Notes under the pieces: generated by a model
Seen by the model: the letters and a program-made list of their open reading frames with translations, nothing else
Told to the model about the DNA's origin: nothing
Database searches by the model: none
Made by a program: the position numbers and the translations under genes
Shown here: in pieces, positions 10,948-23,655 of the stretch
How positions within the stretch are numbered: the stretch's first letter is position 1
How the letters are laid out: each line of letters starts with the position of its first letter
DNA from: Crotalaria pallida
Taxonomy: Eukaryota; Streptophyta; Magnoliopsida; Fabales; Fabaceae
Direction of reading: 5' to 3'
Assembly (NCBI GenBank): GCA_037953625.1
Contig: CM075650.1
Span: 123,735,706-123,799,705, forward strand
DNA: 64,000 bases

Positions 10948-13036
10948 TGATTTATCATAGGGAGTCACCATGAGACTCTAAGGGCTTTGATTGAAATAGG
11001 ATTATGGCATGAAGGCCTCTTTGAGCTCAAATTTCAGTTTGAGCAAGCTCAATATGTTGCATGTGCACTGTATGAACATTGATTTTATGCCAATTATGTG
11101 TAGAATTGATTTTGGTACCTTGAGTTGTGTTAAATATGACTTATATGCATAATTGATGAATGGCTTTGATTCTTTGTGATTTGATGCAATCTCAGTGTTG
11201 AGATATGTTTATAATGTGTAAATAAAGTGTTGTTGATCATTGGTTCGAGTTGAAATTGGTTAAAATTGAAAATGGTATGTTAAAACCCAATTTAGAGTGT
11301 TTCTGCTGTCATAAATACTCGAGTATTCGAGCCAATTCTCGAGTATTGTCTGATGCAGAATTTTCAGATTTTAACTTAATACTTGAGTATCTGATGAGTT
11401 ACTCGAGTATTCTGGATTGATGAACTACTCGAGTATCTTATGAAATACTTGAGTATTCTGGGTTGACATATGCAAAATTTTTAGAACACAATGAACTACT
11501 CGAGTACCCGTACCAATACTCAGGTATCAAGACTGAAGTTGCTTAAAAATACCATTTTTCAACTTAACCACTTTTATTTAAACCTAATCATACTCAAAGG
11601 GAATGTTGATAATTTTTATTAATAATTATGCCATACTTGATGGGTTTGTTATTGTCTCTTGCCATAATGATTGTGAGATGCAAATGATGAGACTAATGGC
11701 TAATTTTAATGAAAATATTATGTGCATTCATACATGGTGATTGGATGTTAGAACGATGTCATGTTTATGTAACATGAGGAGGGCTTCTGGGAGCGCCAAA
11801 TAACGCCTTGCTTGATGACACATATATGAATGAGAAACGTGGCCAGTAAAGTGGATACTGATGATGTGATTATTACGATTGGAAACGTGACGTATGCTAG
11901 GATTGCGACGTTTTGTATCACTACTAAGCTTGAGTGTAATACATTCAGGGGAATGTATTGAATTGTACCCCACAAGGGTACCGAGTACGAAATTTTACCC
12001 CGGATGTTAAAGGATGGACGTTCGAGAGTGGAAACAGTTTCTATGGAAGCTAGGATTGAGTGCTAAGGACATCATACATCATGTCACTCACATTTGAATA
12101 ATGATAATTGACTAACAACCTGAGTTTGAGCATATGGTGTGCATTATTATTTGTCATTGAATTATATGTGTTAATCTGTGTTTGATGACATATCTGGTTA
12201 ATGTATGTCTTACACATATTAATTGTTAAACCTTTATTCTCTTTCCATTATGTGTATGTTCTGCTTATCCCCATGCCCTTGTAGGTGATGTCTCACTATC
12301 TCGCTTCCATCGAGACCCGCCTTCTCCCTAGTGGAGTATGGGTCTATGAGGACCACCGAGCAGTGTATGAGGATGAGGTGGAGTTGACCTTCTACCACCC
12401 TAATCCACTGGTTCGTGTTCGTCCTCGTAGATTCAAGATCCCCATTATCTATACTATGCACGTACCACCCTTTTATACTTATCATGGACTACCTCTTGCT
12501 CGACTTGCCCGTGCTTATCATAGTTTTCGTTTTTGTTCTGTTTACCGCTCTCACCCTTTTACCTCTCGAGTTGTCCGAGAGGATACTCCTACAACTGATC
12601 TGACGAGTCTGGTCAGGGTTGCACCATCACCTGACCTCGTGCCCAGTGGTAGGGTACCATCCCCGTCGGATGAGGTGGAGGAGGATCCTATCGAGGCAAG
12701 TAGCGGAGACGAGCCAGTCGAGCACTCTACTGGGAGCCAATGGAGGGATGATGACCCTTAGGTATGTGCTAAATATAGGTAGCGTGGGTCAGGGACCCGA
12801 TCTGCAGCTGCTATGGATCTTGTTGGTGGATGGATGGATGTCTTGCTGGTGAGTTGGACTGCTACTACTGCTTCTGGATCAACTCTGGAGCCTATATTTT
12901 TGGGTTGTGATATATATATTTTACATATTTTTGGAGAGCTCTGGAGTGATGATCCCTCTTTTTATATTTTTAGTTTATGGACTTGTATCTTGGACTCGGT
13001 TATTTTGCTACTTGGACTATGTTCTCTTTATCACTG

Positions 13037-13070
<34 letters not shown>

Positions 13071-13517
13071 GCTATGTTTATATCCATTACTCTTAGTCCA
13101 ATGATTTTCCGCTTACTCTGATAATATTTTCACAAGGATTCGGTTATGCTATTTCTAAAGGATAATATCTTATGTTTTGAAATGACGAGAGATAGTCTCA
13201 CCGATAGTTTTAATTATGAAACTATACTAATTACTTAATGTTAAGCAAATGCTATCTCAGCCTTTATTTCTATGAATCTAAGTTTATTTTGTTGACGTTT
13301 ACGAATGTTGAATCCACTGTTAAATTAATGTATACTCTATTTTCCGAGGTCCAAAGGTTTTGTGATCGCACACCCGCGACTCTAATAGAAATTAAAGGAA
13401 AGAGAAAGAAAAAATTATTTCCTAAAATTCTATTGCTTTAACAAGTCCGTACTATTTTTGGAGGAATAATTATTTATTTATTCTTTAATTCCTTGGGAGG
13501 CAAATGAGGGTGTTGCA
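10948..13517 (+). repeat. LTR B, 5'-incomplete gypsy-type LTR
   Basis: Homologous to the inverse of LTR D (58058-61604): a matching block at about 10970-11050, a CTCGAG-palindrome field (11317-11530), a CATGTTTATGTAACATG hairpin, the ORF, and an end of GGGTGTTGCA at 13508-13517. About 960 bp that D has at its 5' side is missing, presumably left of LTR A outside the window. A TA-rich microsatellite lies at 13037-13070. Confidence 0.75.
12288..12761 (+). CDS. LTR-embedded ORF B, homologue of ORF D
   Basis: 157 codons from the ATG at 12288, three bases after the acceptor-like CCATGCCCTTGTAG. I prefer this over the upstream in-frame GTG. By eye about three quarters of residues match ORF D at 58769, including PSGVW.YEDHRAVYE, TFYHPNPL, IPIIYTMHVPPFYTYHG and an acidic end SDE.EEDP.E. 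A weaker resemblance to ORF A runs through G.W, an E-V core and a Y-H-G motif. The stop codon is followed by GTATGT, a donor-like sequence, so the ORF may be one complete internal exon. No known domain was recognised. Conservation of the open frame in two separate LTRs suggests that it is or recently was a gene. Confidence 0.62.
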   Translation: MSHYLASIETRLLPSGVWVYEDHRAVYEDEVELTFYHPNPLVRVRPRRFKIPIIYTMHVPPFYTYHGLPLARLARAYHSFRFCSVYRSHPFTSRVVREDTPTTDLTSLVRVAPSPDLVPSGRVPSPSDEVEEDPIEASSGDEPVEHSTGSQWRDDDP

Positions 13518-13603
13518 GTTGGCCCTTAAATTTGAACAAGATCTAATGGGTAACGAAGAAGTTATGACATTTTGAAATGCACAGGAGTGACAAAAAGATA
13601 CAG

Positions 13604-13642
13604 TCTAATCGATTACTATAATCGATTACACTAATCGATTAG
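13604..13642. repeat. ATCGAT palindrome cluster upstream of the LTR K promoter
   Basis: Three TAATCGATTA-type palindromes in 40 bp, about 30 bases before an A-rich TATA-like segment (13663-13675). Confidence 0.7.
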
Positions 13643-14691
13643 CTCAGATCGTGACAGATCTGAAAAAAAATATAGGAATTAAGAGCCACACAAACGAAGC
13701 TTCTTGGAGAAGCTTCCCATGTGAGCCACACAATTTCAACACATGCAAATTAAACCCTCCATTCGTGAAAAAAAAACAAACACAACAACAACACTTCATT
13801 CATCACTCTCATTTCTTTCATTCTTCTACCTTATGAACCCACTCTCTCTCAAGCCCTAGGAAGACAAGAACAATCACCCACCATTGTCATCACCACCAAA
13901 CGGTTTCCATCCTCATCACCAAGGCAAAGCTTCTTTCTTCTTTTTTCTCCTTCAAGATTCTAAGAGCTCCATCATCACTCATCATCAAGGAGCATCATCA
14001 ACTTCATCTCCCTTCTCCATAGCCAACAAGGGCAAGTTTCACCTTCTCACACCACCACCCTCAACATCACGCCTCCCTCTCTCCTCTCTTCTCTCTTGAA
14101 ATTTCGAGCTACACCTTCATGGAGGACCACAAACACTTATGTCTTCTTCACCTCAAGAACAAGTAGAATCAAGCTTTCTTTCTCCTTCTTACTCTCTACT
14201 TGCTAGGGTTCCAACACATTTGGTAGCTACTTGGTTGAAGTTCTAAAGGGATAATATTCTAAGGAGCTTGGGCAAAGCTTAAAGCTAGGGTTTGTGAAGG
14301 TTATTATAGTTCTTCTTGGTTGAGGTAAGGAGTGAGTGTTACCTTGATTTAGGAAATAGTTTCTAGTTAGTTCATAGTGATTGCTAAGGATGTGTGCATA
14401 ATTTGTGGTATGGAACCATGGGGTAGTTGATGATAATAATATTTGTTGTATGTAAATGGATGAATTGAAACCATGATGATAGTTGTGAATATGTGTTGTT
14501 ATGAAATGTTGATAATTGTGAGTATATATTGATGTGAAATGTTGAAATGCATGATTGAATAATGTGATGAGATATGTTGTGTTTGTATGAAGTGCAGGTG
14601 TAACATCCCGAAAATTAATATTAAATAATATAATTTTAGTGTATAAATATCTATTTAAAGGATGGGATTAAGCCTTAGAAATGGTACAAGG

Positions 14692-16190
14692 TATTGGAAA
14701 CCAACAGGCGGCTCAAAATAGTCTAGAGGGGGGGTGAATAGAATATTGAAGCCTAAGTACAGATTTTTCGATCACCGTAGAGAATGGTTTTAAGAAAATA
14801 AATTTTCTTCAAAAATAATGCTGATTACTCGAGTAAAAATAATTTTAATCGAGTATTACGAAAGCAACTTTTATTTCACTCGAGTATTAGAAATATCACT
14901 CGAGTAGAGTAGAAAAACTGATTGCAGATTAATCGAGTAACTCAAAATTCACTCGAGTAATCTGGGTAGAAAATGAATAGAAAAATCAGTTTTAATGTGA
15001 GTTCTTGTAGAATCGCAATACAATGATGATTCAACAAACAATGTATGAATGTTATGAACAATTGCAAGGAAATTTACCAATCAATTTTAGATCAATTAAT
15101 AAGGAATTGTAAAACCCCCAATTCTAACCTAAAATTCAATTGTTCTTCAATTAATGCAAAAACAAGAAAAGAAACAAAGAAGACAAGAGATTTTATCCTG
15201 GTTCACTTTCACCCACTTGAAAGCTACATCCAGTCCCCTCTTAAACCAAGAGAGATTCTTCACTAAAAAATCAATTGTTGATTACAATGTTTAAGATGCA
15301 ACTTTCTCACAAAATCTATCCTATCTTAAACCCTTCTTCAAAGTGTGTACCAAACACTTTGAAAATCTACCCAATTGAATTTTTAGTCTTCTCTTGTAGA
15401 TTTGTTGAAGATGCTTCCAACCAAATCTTCTTTGATCTTGCTTTGATAATCCTTCAAAGACTTCCTTGTGGGATTCTTCACTTTTGTTGAACTCTTGAAT
15501 TAAGCAATCCTCTTGTTGCAAATATTCAACACAATTAAGAACTTGAAAATATTGATCTCAAAGAACACTTAGAACAATGATTGATTTTGAGTGAAGAATA
15601 GAAGAAATTTGTTGAATCTTGATCTCTTTAAGAAAGTATGTAATAGCTCTTGAAGAAAAATGAAAGAGTATTGCTCAAAATGAAAAATTGTAAAAAGAGT
15701 GTGTAACCTTGTTCATGTGAAAAATGAAGTCCTTTTATAATTTTTCAGCCACTGGTCAAGTTACTCGAGTAAAGTTTAACAAACTACTCGATTAACACAG
15801 GTTGAAATACGTTACTCGAGTGATGAGTAACTCATTACTCGATTAACCTATACAACATATATTACTCGAGTAAAGGCACACATGTTACTCGAGTGACCTG
15901 ATCAGATATTGATTAAAAACAAGGTTTTTCAAATGGTTTTTCACAATAACTTTAATATGAGCTATTTTAATCAAGATTAAGTTTTCTTCACTCTTAATCA
16001 AACATTATTATAAGCGTCATTAAGATCACCTAAAGCTACCCACACTCATGATATGCATTGTGTAAAATTAAAATTACATTGCATTAGAATTAAAATAAAA
16101 TCCTAATTCTAATCTTCATGAGGTAGCTTCCTTGTTGATAATGTTGTTACTTGGAGAAGGGTTGTTAGCATCAAAACATATAATCCTACA
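14692..16190 (-). repeat. SIRE-type LTR 1 (3' LTR of copy 1)
   Basis: Read on minus it runs TGTAGGATTATATG...GGTTTCCAATA. The expected terminal ACA is changed to ATA. It carries TTACTCGAGTAA-type palindromes in two clusters (15757-15900 and 14820-14965) and a TATA box at 15732-15740. Confidence 0.92.
15732..15740 (-). promoter_or_regulatory. TATA box of SIRE-type LTR 1
   Basis: TTATAAAAG on minus, located 20-160 bases downstream of the palindrome cluster at 15757-15900. Identical copies are at 24709-24717 and 33690-33698. Confidence 0.6.
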
Positions 16191-16742
16191 AACTCCCCCT
16201 TTTTGATGATGACAAACCTCCTTTTAAATTAAGCACTAAGTTTTAAAATACTCCCCCTAAATGTAAGACATCTAGGAAAAATATAATAAAACTTATCCTA
16301 CAAGAACAACATCAACAAAATATTCTCCCTCTTTTGACATCATTAAAAAGATATCAAATTTTGAGAAAAGTCCTTTGCCAAAAGAGGAAGGTAAGTGGTC
16401 CACAAGTATATATATAAAAAAAATACCACATAAACCACAATAGTGCCATAACAAAGATAATGACAATCCAAAAAACATAGCACCATTAACATAATCAGAG
16501 TTGTAATACTATGCAGCAAAACATAGGCCAAAACATATCCAAAATAGTCATCAACCATAGTCAGAATATAAACGAAACTAGGCTATACACAATGCCAGAA
16601 TGACATCCAAAAGTCATAGCATAACAAAGTCAGTACTAAGTCATAATAACATCAAACAGAAACATAACCAGAAAACAGTCAGGGACATGCATAAAAAAAA
16701 TTAAAAAGCTCCAGTGAACATCATCAATCACATTAACAAGGT
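16191..16742 (-). other. 3' untranslated region and PPT of copy 1
   Basis: The minus-strand PPT AAAAAGGGGGAGTT abuts the LTR, and the rest is A/T-rich non-coding. Small ORFs here are not supported. The equivalent region in copy 2 is 25168-25719. Confidence 0.75.
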
Positions 16743-17912
16743 CTAAGAATCAGGTGGAGGAGGAAAGTGATGGGAAAAGAGTCCAGAAATATGATCCATC
16801 AAACGTTGCTCCATAGCCACATTCTTCACATCTTGACGCATCTCCATTTGTGCAAATTGTGCATTAATGTGCTCAACCAAAGCCTCATGTGCAGCCTGTG
16901 GATCAAACGGAGTGCCCAAATTGTTCAAATCAAGAAAATCATCAAGACGATCCGATTCCATAGGATCACTAGATGGAGGAGGAGGAGCAGAACCAGAAGG
17001 ACCAGCAGAAGAACCATAAGATTTTGCAGCTTTAGCGGCCTCCTTTAAAGCCGTAATCTGACTTTTCCACAACCAAGTGCGAGTAGGCCCATGCCAAGCA
17101 ATCTTCATGTAGCTAATATGAGAATCATTGATACACCAATTGTTTTTCACTTCACGTACATATGATTCATCATCAGCAAATGGAACTCTATAATACCTCA
17201 TAATCTTAGTCACATGCATAGGATATGGTAAATACTGAGTAGGAGGAGATTCAGCTGCAGCATGCATTCTAGCAAGAAAAGTTTTGTTCCAATTGATCTC
17301 ATATCTCTTTTTAATTCCATGAAACAATTTCAGATCATCATCTTGAAGTTGTGCATAATTTTGATTACACTTTGGAACCAAACAGTAAGTAACAATATAC
17401 ATGAGCAGCCTATCCTCAGCATGTAAAGGTGAAACAATCTTAGTAGCCTTACCATCCCAACACTCACCAGGACGCAAAAGATCAGTATAAATTGTGCCAG
17501 TGTCCAATTCTAAATCTGAACAAGCATTATCACCAATATATGTGCCCTTATCCTCTAATCCAAACATCATTGTTAAATCCTCAGGTTTAATCACAAAATG
17601 AACTCCTCTAACCATAGTCTGATACTCACCATCCAACTTAGTGAAATTTTGATAAAATTGTCGAACTAGCCTAGGGTAATAGTGAGTATTGAATTCCAAA
17701 AACCGCTTAACATTCGGAAATTCTAAGTCATCAACAAATTGAAATTGTTCCTTACGCAACCAAGCAAAATTCACATACCGGGTTATACCAAAAGAGCGAC
17801 GATCGAATTTTGGACCGCGTGAATCCCTCTCTGCTGCAGAAAACCACGGATTATTACGTCCAGCAGCTTGTTTTGCTTTCTTTCTTAGAGGTTGGTTGAA
17901 GGAAGTAGACAT
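16743..17912 (-). CDS. Third ORF (env-position) protein, plant transposon-associated domain, copy 1
   Basis: 389 codons from ATG, downstream of pol and in the same orientation, at the position where SIRE/Maximus elements carry an env-like or additional ORF. Residues about 30-250 resemble the 'putative plant transposon protein' family (from memory, PF20167), for example YPRLVRQFYQNF and VRGVHFVIKPEDLTMMFGL. A Ser/Gly/Pro-rich linker (about 295-320) and a Gln/Met-rich helical C-terminus follow. No signal peptide or membrane segment is obvious, so I would not call it an envelope protein. It differs from copy 2 by only a few residues and is intact although the pol of this copy is broken. Function unknown; expression from a spliced subgenomic RNA is inferred. 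Confidence 0.82.
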   Translation of the reverse strand: MSTSFNQPLRKKAKQAAGRNNPWFSAAERDSRGPKFDRRSFGITRYVNFAWLRKEQFQFVDDLEFPNVKRFLEFNTHYYPRLVRQFYQNFTKLDGEYQTMVRGVHFVIKPEDLTMMFGLEDKGTYIGDNACSDLELDTGTIYTDLLRPGECWDGKATKIVSPLHAEDRLLMYIVTYCLVPKCNQNYAQLQDDDLKLFHGIKKRYEINWNKTFLARMHAAAESPPTQYLPYPMHVTKIMRYYRVPFADDESYVREVKNNWCINDSHISYMKIAWHGPTRTWLWKSQITALKEAAKAAKSYGSSAGPSGSAPPPPSSDPMESDRLDDFLDLNNLGTPFDPQAAHEALVEHINAQFAQMEMRQDVKNVAMEQRLMDHISGLFSHHFPPPPDS

Positions 17913-18692
17913 TATTTCAGAAAATGGGGAAGAGAAATTCGGAATATTGGGGTTTTTGGGCTTAGGGTTTTGAAATTGGGATTTTCGGATTTTTGGAGGA
18001 TTTGGGTGAAATTGATGGTTGATTGATGTAGAAAAGATGTTATTTGGTTGATATGTGGAAGGATTTAGTGTATAATTGTTGATTTTAGACCATTGAAGAT
18101 GATTGAATGATGAACATTAGAGAGAAGAAGAGAGAAATGCGAAGTAGAGAGAGAAATATTCGTTAAAAAATGGTTCAGTTTCTGCAGTTCTGTTTTTTTA
18201 AATCAACGCCCGTTACTCGAGTAAATTGATACGTTACTCGAGTATTTCGTGCATTAATCGAGTAAAAAATAGTAAACTCGAGTAAGCCGAAAGATCAAAA
18301 GTTTGCACTCGAGTGACAGTATTAGTTAATCGAGTAATACGAAAGTGATTTAAAAATTAATCGAGTGACAGGCATAATTAATCGAGTAATACGAAAGAGA
18401 ATTAAATATTACTCGAGTAAAAAGACTGTTAATCGAGTAAACTGCTAAAAAAAAACTCAAAAAATTTCAAATTTTGATGCAAAATCATTTTCATGCACAC
18501 AAACACATAGAAACACTTAGCATTTAGCAATTAACACACATTCAAATAAAGCAAATAATCATATCATAGAAAACATACACACATAACTACATACCAAAAG
18601 ATTGATGAAACACTTTATCAAAATACAACAACTCAAAATACAAATCATATTGAAATAGGCTTGAAGGTGATTTCTAAAAGCATCAAATACAA
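17913..18692 (-). other. pol-to-ORF3 spacer with CTCGAG palindrome field, copy 1
   Basis: Non-coding. 18209-18442 has about eleven copies of TTACTCGAGTAA, TTAATCGAGTAA or CACTCGAGTGA, several followed by TACGAAAG. The equivalent field in copy 2 is 27187-27421. Confidence 0.75.
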
Positions 18693-21600
18693 TTAGCTAA
18701 TAGTTGATTCATCAAAAATACCAAGTTCTCTTCTAATTTTATAAAATGTATCCCTTGGTAAAGGTTTTGTAAAGATATCAGCTAATTGATCTGAAGTTTG
18801 AACAAACTCAATAATACAATCACCTTTTTGAACATGATCTCTCAAAAAATGATGCCTAATTTCAATGTGCTTTGTCCTTGAGTGCAATACCGGGTTTTTA
18901 GTCAAAGTGATTGCCGAAGTGTTATCACACTTTATAGGGATTTTTGTCAAATTTAAACCAAAATCCGATAATTGTTGCTTCATCCAAAGGATTTGAGCAC
19001 AACAACTACCGGCCGCTATGTATTCGGCCTCCGCGGTCGATAAAGCAACACAATTTTGTTTTTTAGAAAACCACGATACAAGCGAACTACCAATTAAATG
19101 ACAAGTTCCACTTGTACTTTTCCGCTCAACTTTACAACCGGCAAAGTCAGAGTCCGAATAACCTATAAGTTCTAAAAAAGCATCCCTAGGGTACCACAAA
19201 CCGGTATTGGTTGTACCTTTTAAGTATTTCATTATTCTTTTGACAGCAGTTAGATGCGACTCTTTCGGTTTAGCTTGAAAACGTGCACACATACAAACAC
19301 TAAACATAATATCAGGCCTAGATGCAGTTAAGTATAACAAACTACCAATAATTCCACGATACTTTGTTACCTCTACCGCTTTTCCAGCCTCATCTTGATC
19401 TAGGTAGCATGCAACGCTCATTGGAGTAGAAGCGGATTTACACGAGTCCATGCCAAAGCGTTTGAGAAGCTCTCTACAATATTTACTTTGATGTATATAA
19501 ATGCCATCGTTGCTTTATTTGAAGGCCAAGAAAGAATGTAAGCTCTCCCATCATCGACATCTCGAATTCGCTTTGCATTAAATCTGAAAACTTCTTACAC
19601 AAATTATCATTAGTAGCACCAAATATAATATCATCAACGTATATTTGAACCAAAAGAATATTCTTACCGGAACGTTCAATAAAGAGAGTAGTGTCCACAG
19701 TACCTCGTTTAAAACCTTTTTCCAATAAAAAATTGCTTAGTCGATCGTACCAAGCTCTAGGAGCTTGTTTAAGACCGTACAAAGCCTTTTTCAACTTAAA
19801 AACATAGTTCGGATGATCAAAACTTTCAAAACCAGGAGGTTGTGAGACAAAAACTTCCTCTTGAATGTATCCGTTAAGAAAAGCACTTTTGACATCCATT
19901 TGGTACAATTTAAAATTCATGATAGAAGCAAAAGCGAGAAGAATACGAATAGCTTATAATCTAGCTACAGGAGCATAAGTCTCATCGTAATCAATTCCTT
20001 CTTCTTGACTATAACCTTGTGCTACCAACCTAGCTTTATTTCTAACAATAATACCCGATTCATCTAACTTATTCCTATAGACCCAACGAGTCCCTATTTC
20101 AGGACGATCATTAGGTTTTGGCACAAGCTCCCAAACTTGAGTCCTTTCAAATTGATTTAATTCTTCTTGCATGGCCATAACCCAGTGATCATCTTGAAGA
20201 GCCTCTTTGACATTCTTAGGTTCTATTTGAGATACAAAGGCAACATAATAACAGAAATCATTTAAAGTGCTTCGGGTTACCACCCCCTTAGCAATGTCAC
20301 CTAAAATGTTAGAAACTGGATGATTTTTGTTGGACTTCCAGGCTATTGGTAGTTGAGGTTGTGTCTCTTGTGCTAAGTCTTTATCATGTGTTTGCACCTC
20401 TTCATGTTCAACTTGCATTTCCTCTAATTGTTGTGGTGTTGACTTCTCATGATCCATAAGAGTACCTATATTATCATCATCACAAGAAACAACACGATCT
20501 CCTCTCGGAGATTCATCAAATACAACATGCACGGATTCCTCAACGGTTAATGAACTTTTGTTATAGACACGATATGCTTTACTATGAGTTGAATAACCTA
20601 TGAATATACCTTCATCGGCTTTGGAATCAAACTTGCCGACCGGATTCTTTCCGTTATTTAAAATAAACACCTTACACCCAAATACATGAAAATAAGAGAT
20701 GTTTGGCTTTTGCCCTTTTAAAAGTTCATAAGGTGTTTTATTTAAATGCGGATGAATAAGAACCCTATTTATCACATAACAAGCGGTGTGTACCACATCG
20801 GCCCAAAAGTATGTAGGAACTTTAGATTCTTTTAACATTGTACGAGCAAGTTCCTCCAATACCCTATTCTTCCTTTCTACAACTCCGTTTTGCTCCGGAG
20901 TTCTAGGGGCTGAGAATTGATGATCAATACCAAACTTATCACAAAACGCATCAAACTTAGTATTTTCAAACTCACCTCCGTGGTCACTTCTAATAGTCAC
21001 TATTTTTAAACTTAGTTGATTTTGGATGAGTTTGGCAAACTTTTTAAAACTTTTGTAAACTTCACTTTTTGCGGATAAAAATAAAGTCCATGTGAATCGA
21101 GTAAAATCATCTACTAAAACAAATCCATAGTAATTGCCACCTAAACTTCGAACTTGTGATGGGCCAAACAAATCCATGTGGATTAGCTCCAATGGCTTTG
21201 TTGTGCTTATCACATTTTTAGGTTTAAAAGAGCTTTTAACTTGCTTGCATTTTTGACATGAGTCACAAATGCTATCAAGCTTAAAGTTTAGTTTAGGTAA
21301 ACCAATCACTAAGTCTTTTCGCAAAAGTTTATTTAATTGATTCACATTTATATGTGCAATTCGTCGATGCCAAAGACGAATCTTATCATCAACAGATTTA
21401 AAACATTTTGAAAAGAGTGAAGTTATCTCATCCAAATCAATTAAGTAAGTGTTATTAGAGCGACGACCAACAAACTTAACACTATCATCTATACTAGACT
21501 TAATAAAGCATAATTCCGGAGTAAAAGTCACATTATTGCCCATATCACATAGTTGGCTTATACTAAGCAAATTGTGTTCTAAGCCCTCTACATATAGGAA

Positions 21601-21792
21601 ATTTTCTATGACAAGGTTAGATACGTTACCAATCTTTCCGACTCCTAGAATTTTGCCCTTGTTGTTGTCGCCGTAAGTCACATATCCACCACTTTTTGAA
21701 GTAAGTTGAATGAAGTGCGTTTTGTCTCCCGTCATGTGTCTCGAACACCCACTATCCAAGTACCATCTACGTTCCTTGGTTCGAAGACACAC
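18693..21792 (-). pseudogene. pol: Broken copia pol (PR-INT-RT-RNase H), copy 1
   Basis: The same protein as 27669-30773 but disabled twice. A GAA-to-TAA change makes a stop at 19954-19956, just after the YAPVARL segment of RT. A 5-bp deletion near 19511, between short GTTG direct repeats, shifts the frame after the RT core. Open pieces are 19954-21792 (protease DSG, integrase D-D-E), 19483-19920 (RT with YVDD) and 18693-19451 (RNase H). Everything else is nearly identical to copy 2, so the damage is recent and probably follows the duplication. Confidence 0.93.
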
Positions 21793-21806
21793 CTACAAAA
21801 CAATTA

Positions 21807-23594
21807 TTATTTGTTTGATTTAGGTACCCAAGTTGTCTTGGGTCCTTTGATGTTAGCATAGGGTGAGCTCCCCTTAACAATCCAAATATATTCACCACTT
21901 GGTATACCAAACTTCTTTATGTTACAATTATTCGTGGTATGCCCAAAAATCCCACAATAATGGCAAGTTGGGTTTTTAGAAAAATTAATCTTAGAAAATA
22001 CACCAACTTTGCGATAATTGCGTTTCTTAGGTTTGGTATATCCAAGACCGGATCTATTACTATTGTTCCTTTGAGTTGAAAGCAAATGATCTAAGCATGT
22101 ATCTCCTCTCATGAGCCTTGCAATCCGATCATTTAAATTGAAAACTTCTTTTTCTAAGGATTTGCAATTCTCACAAGATGGAGTCTCATTTGTTTTCAAT
22201 TCGCAATTGCATGTAGAGTTTGCATAAATGAGTTCAAGTGTTTCATTTTGAAGCTTAAGCTCCTCTAAAGAATTTTGAAGTTCCAAAATCTTTTTATGTT
22301 GCTTCATAATAAAATTCTTTCTTTCAACATTTATTTTAGCAAGTTTCTTCAACTCTTTATGCATCTCTACATACACATTGTACAATTCATTAAATGAGGG
22401 GGAATTAGAACTAGAGCTAGCATCGGAAAGATAATCTACCTCATTGACGTTTTCACTTGATTTCATGCTCGAAGATTCTTCTTCATCAAGCTTCATCATT
22501 AAACAAAGGTTTGCAAGTTCTTCATCTTCCGATGAGCTAGATGAGGATTGATTCTCCGGTTCATCCCACACTATATAAGCCCTTTTGCCTTTAGAAGAGT
22601 TGGGCTTCCAATTGTCACCTTCGGACTTCTTAGAGTTAGTTGGACAATTTGATCTATAGTGACCAAGCTTCCCACACCCATGACACTTGATATTCTCTTT
22701 GTTAGTCTTGTTCCTTGATTGAGTGTCCTTAGAATCTCTTGGTCTATTTCTATTAAAGTTACCCTTTTTCTTAAGGAATCTTCCAAGCTTTTTGACTAAC
22801 AAGCCAAGGGTCTCATCATCTATGTCGGAGTCCGAGTCATCCATTTTAGGATTTTCCTCTTGTGCCTTAAGGGATTTTGAAGTTGATTTGAGAGCTATTC
22901 CCTTTTTCTTCCTATCGGCATCTTCATTCATGGATAACCTCCCAAGCTCCATTTCATGCTCTTGAAGCTTTCCGAATAGAGTTGCTAAGTCAATTTGGTC
23001 CAAGTCCTTAGCTTCCATAATGGCCGTCACCTTAGGTTGCCATTCCCTGCTAAGACATCTCAAAATCTTATTAACAACTTCACCATTTGTTAGTACTTTA
23101 CCAAGAGCCGAAAGATGATTTATAATATGTGTGAAACGCTTTTGCATGTCACCTATATTTTCATTAGGTAACATACGAAAGAGTTCATATTCATGCATGA
23201 GTGTATTTAACCTAGCCCTTCTAACCTCAGACGTGCCCTCATGTGTGACTTGTAGTGTGTCCCACATTTGTTTAGCATCAACGCATTGAGACACTCTAAA
23301 GAACTCATCATATGAAAGAGCGGACGTGATGATATTTTTCGCTTTTAAATCAAATTGAACTTTCTTCTTATCATCATCGTTCCAACTCGATTTTGGTTTT
23401 ACAGAAACAACATCATTTACTTTAGTTTGTGGAACAAAAGGTCCATTCTCTATGGCGTTCCAAATTTCCATATCTATGGCTTGTATAAAAATTTTCATTC
23501 GTACCTTCCAATAAGCGTATCCCTCACCATTGAATAGTGGGGGGCGGTTAATGGAAGCTCCTTCACCACAAAAAGGATTTGAAATTGAGCCCAT
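21807..23594 (-). CDS. gag: Copia Gag, copy 1
   Basis: 595 codons from the ATG at 23594; the open frame extends a few codons upstream to a TTG but the ATG is the likely start. Order: capsid-like N-terminal region with RPPLFNGEGYAYWKVRM, acidic DDSDSDIDDE segment near residue 255, CCHC knuckle CHGCGKLGHYRSNC, Ser/Glu-rich linker, coiled coil, and second knuckle CHYCGIFGHTTNNC near the C-terminus. It forms the particle and binds RNA. The stop is followed by TTGTTTTGTAG, which looks like a 3' splice site just before the pol frame. Intact. Confidence 0.93.
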   Translation of the reverse strand: MGSISNPFCGEGASINRPPLFNGEGYAYWKVRMKIFIQAIDMEIWNAIENGPFVPQTKVNDVVSVKPKSSWNDDDKKKVQFDLKAKNIITSALSYDEFFRVSQCVDAKQMWDTLQVTHEGTSEVRRARLNTLMHEYELFRMLPNENIGDMQKRFTHIINHLSALGKVLTNGEVVNKILRCLSREWQPKVTAIMEAKDLDQIDLATLFGKLQEHEMELGRLSMNEDADRKKKGIALKSTSKSLKAQEENPKMDDSDSDIDDETLGLLVKKLGRFLKKKGNFNRNRPRDSKDTQSRNKTNKENIKCHGCGKLGHYRSNCPTNSKKSEGDNWKPNSSKGKRAYIVWDEPENQSSSSSSEDEELANLCLMMKLDEEESSSMKSSENVNEVDYLSDASSSSNSPSFNELYNVYVEMHKELKKLAKINVERKNFIMKQHKKILELQNSLEELKLQNETLELIYANSTCNCELKTNETPSCENCKSLEKEVFNLNDRIARLMRGDTCLDHLLSTQRNNSNRSGLGYTKPKKRNYRKVGVFSKINFSKNPTCHYCGIFGHTTNNCNIKKFGIPSGEYIWIVKGSSPYANIKGPKTTWVPKSNK

Positions 23595-23655
23595 TGTTTC
23601 CAAGTAAAAAGGATCTTTTCGAAAAAGCTTTTTAAGGCTCGGATTTTTCGTCCGA

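Noticed and set aside
13037..13070. TA microsatellite as a regulatory element
   Set aside because: Ordinary simple repeat in LTR B without further support.
16767..17048. 93-codon plus-strand ORF (also 25744-26025)
   Set aside because: Antisense shadow of the third ORF.
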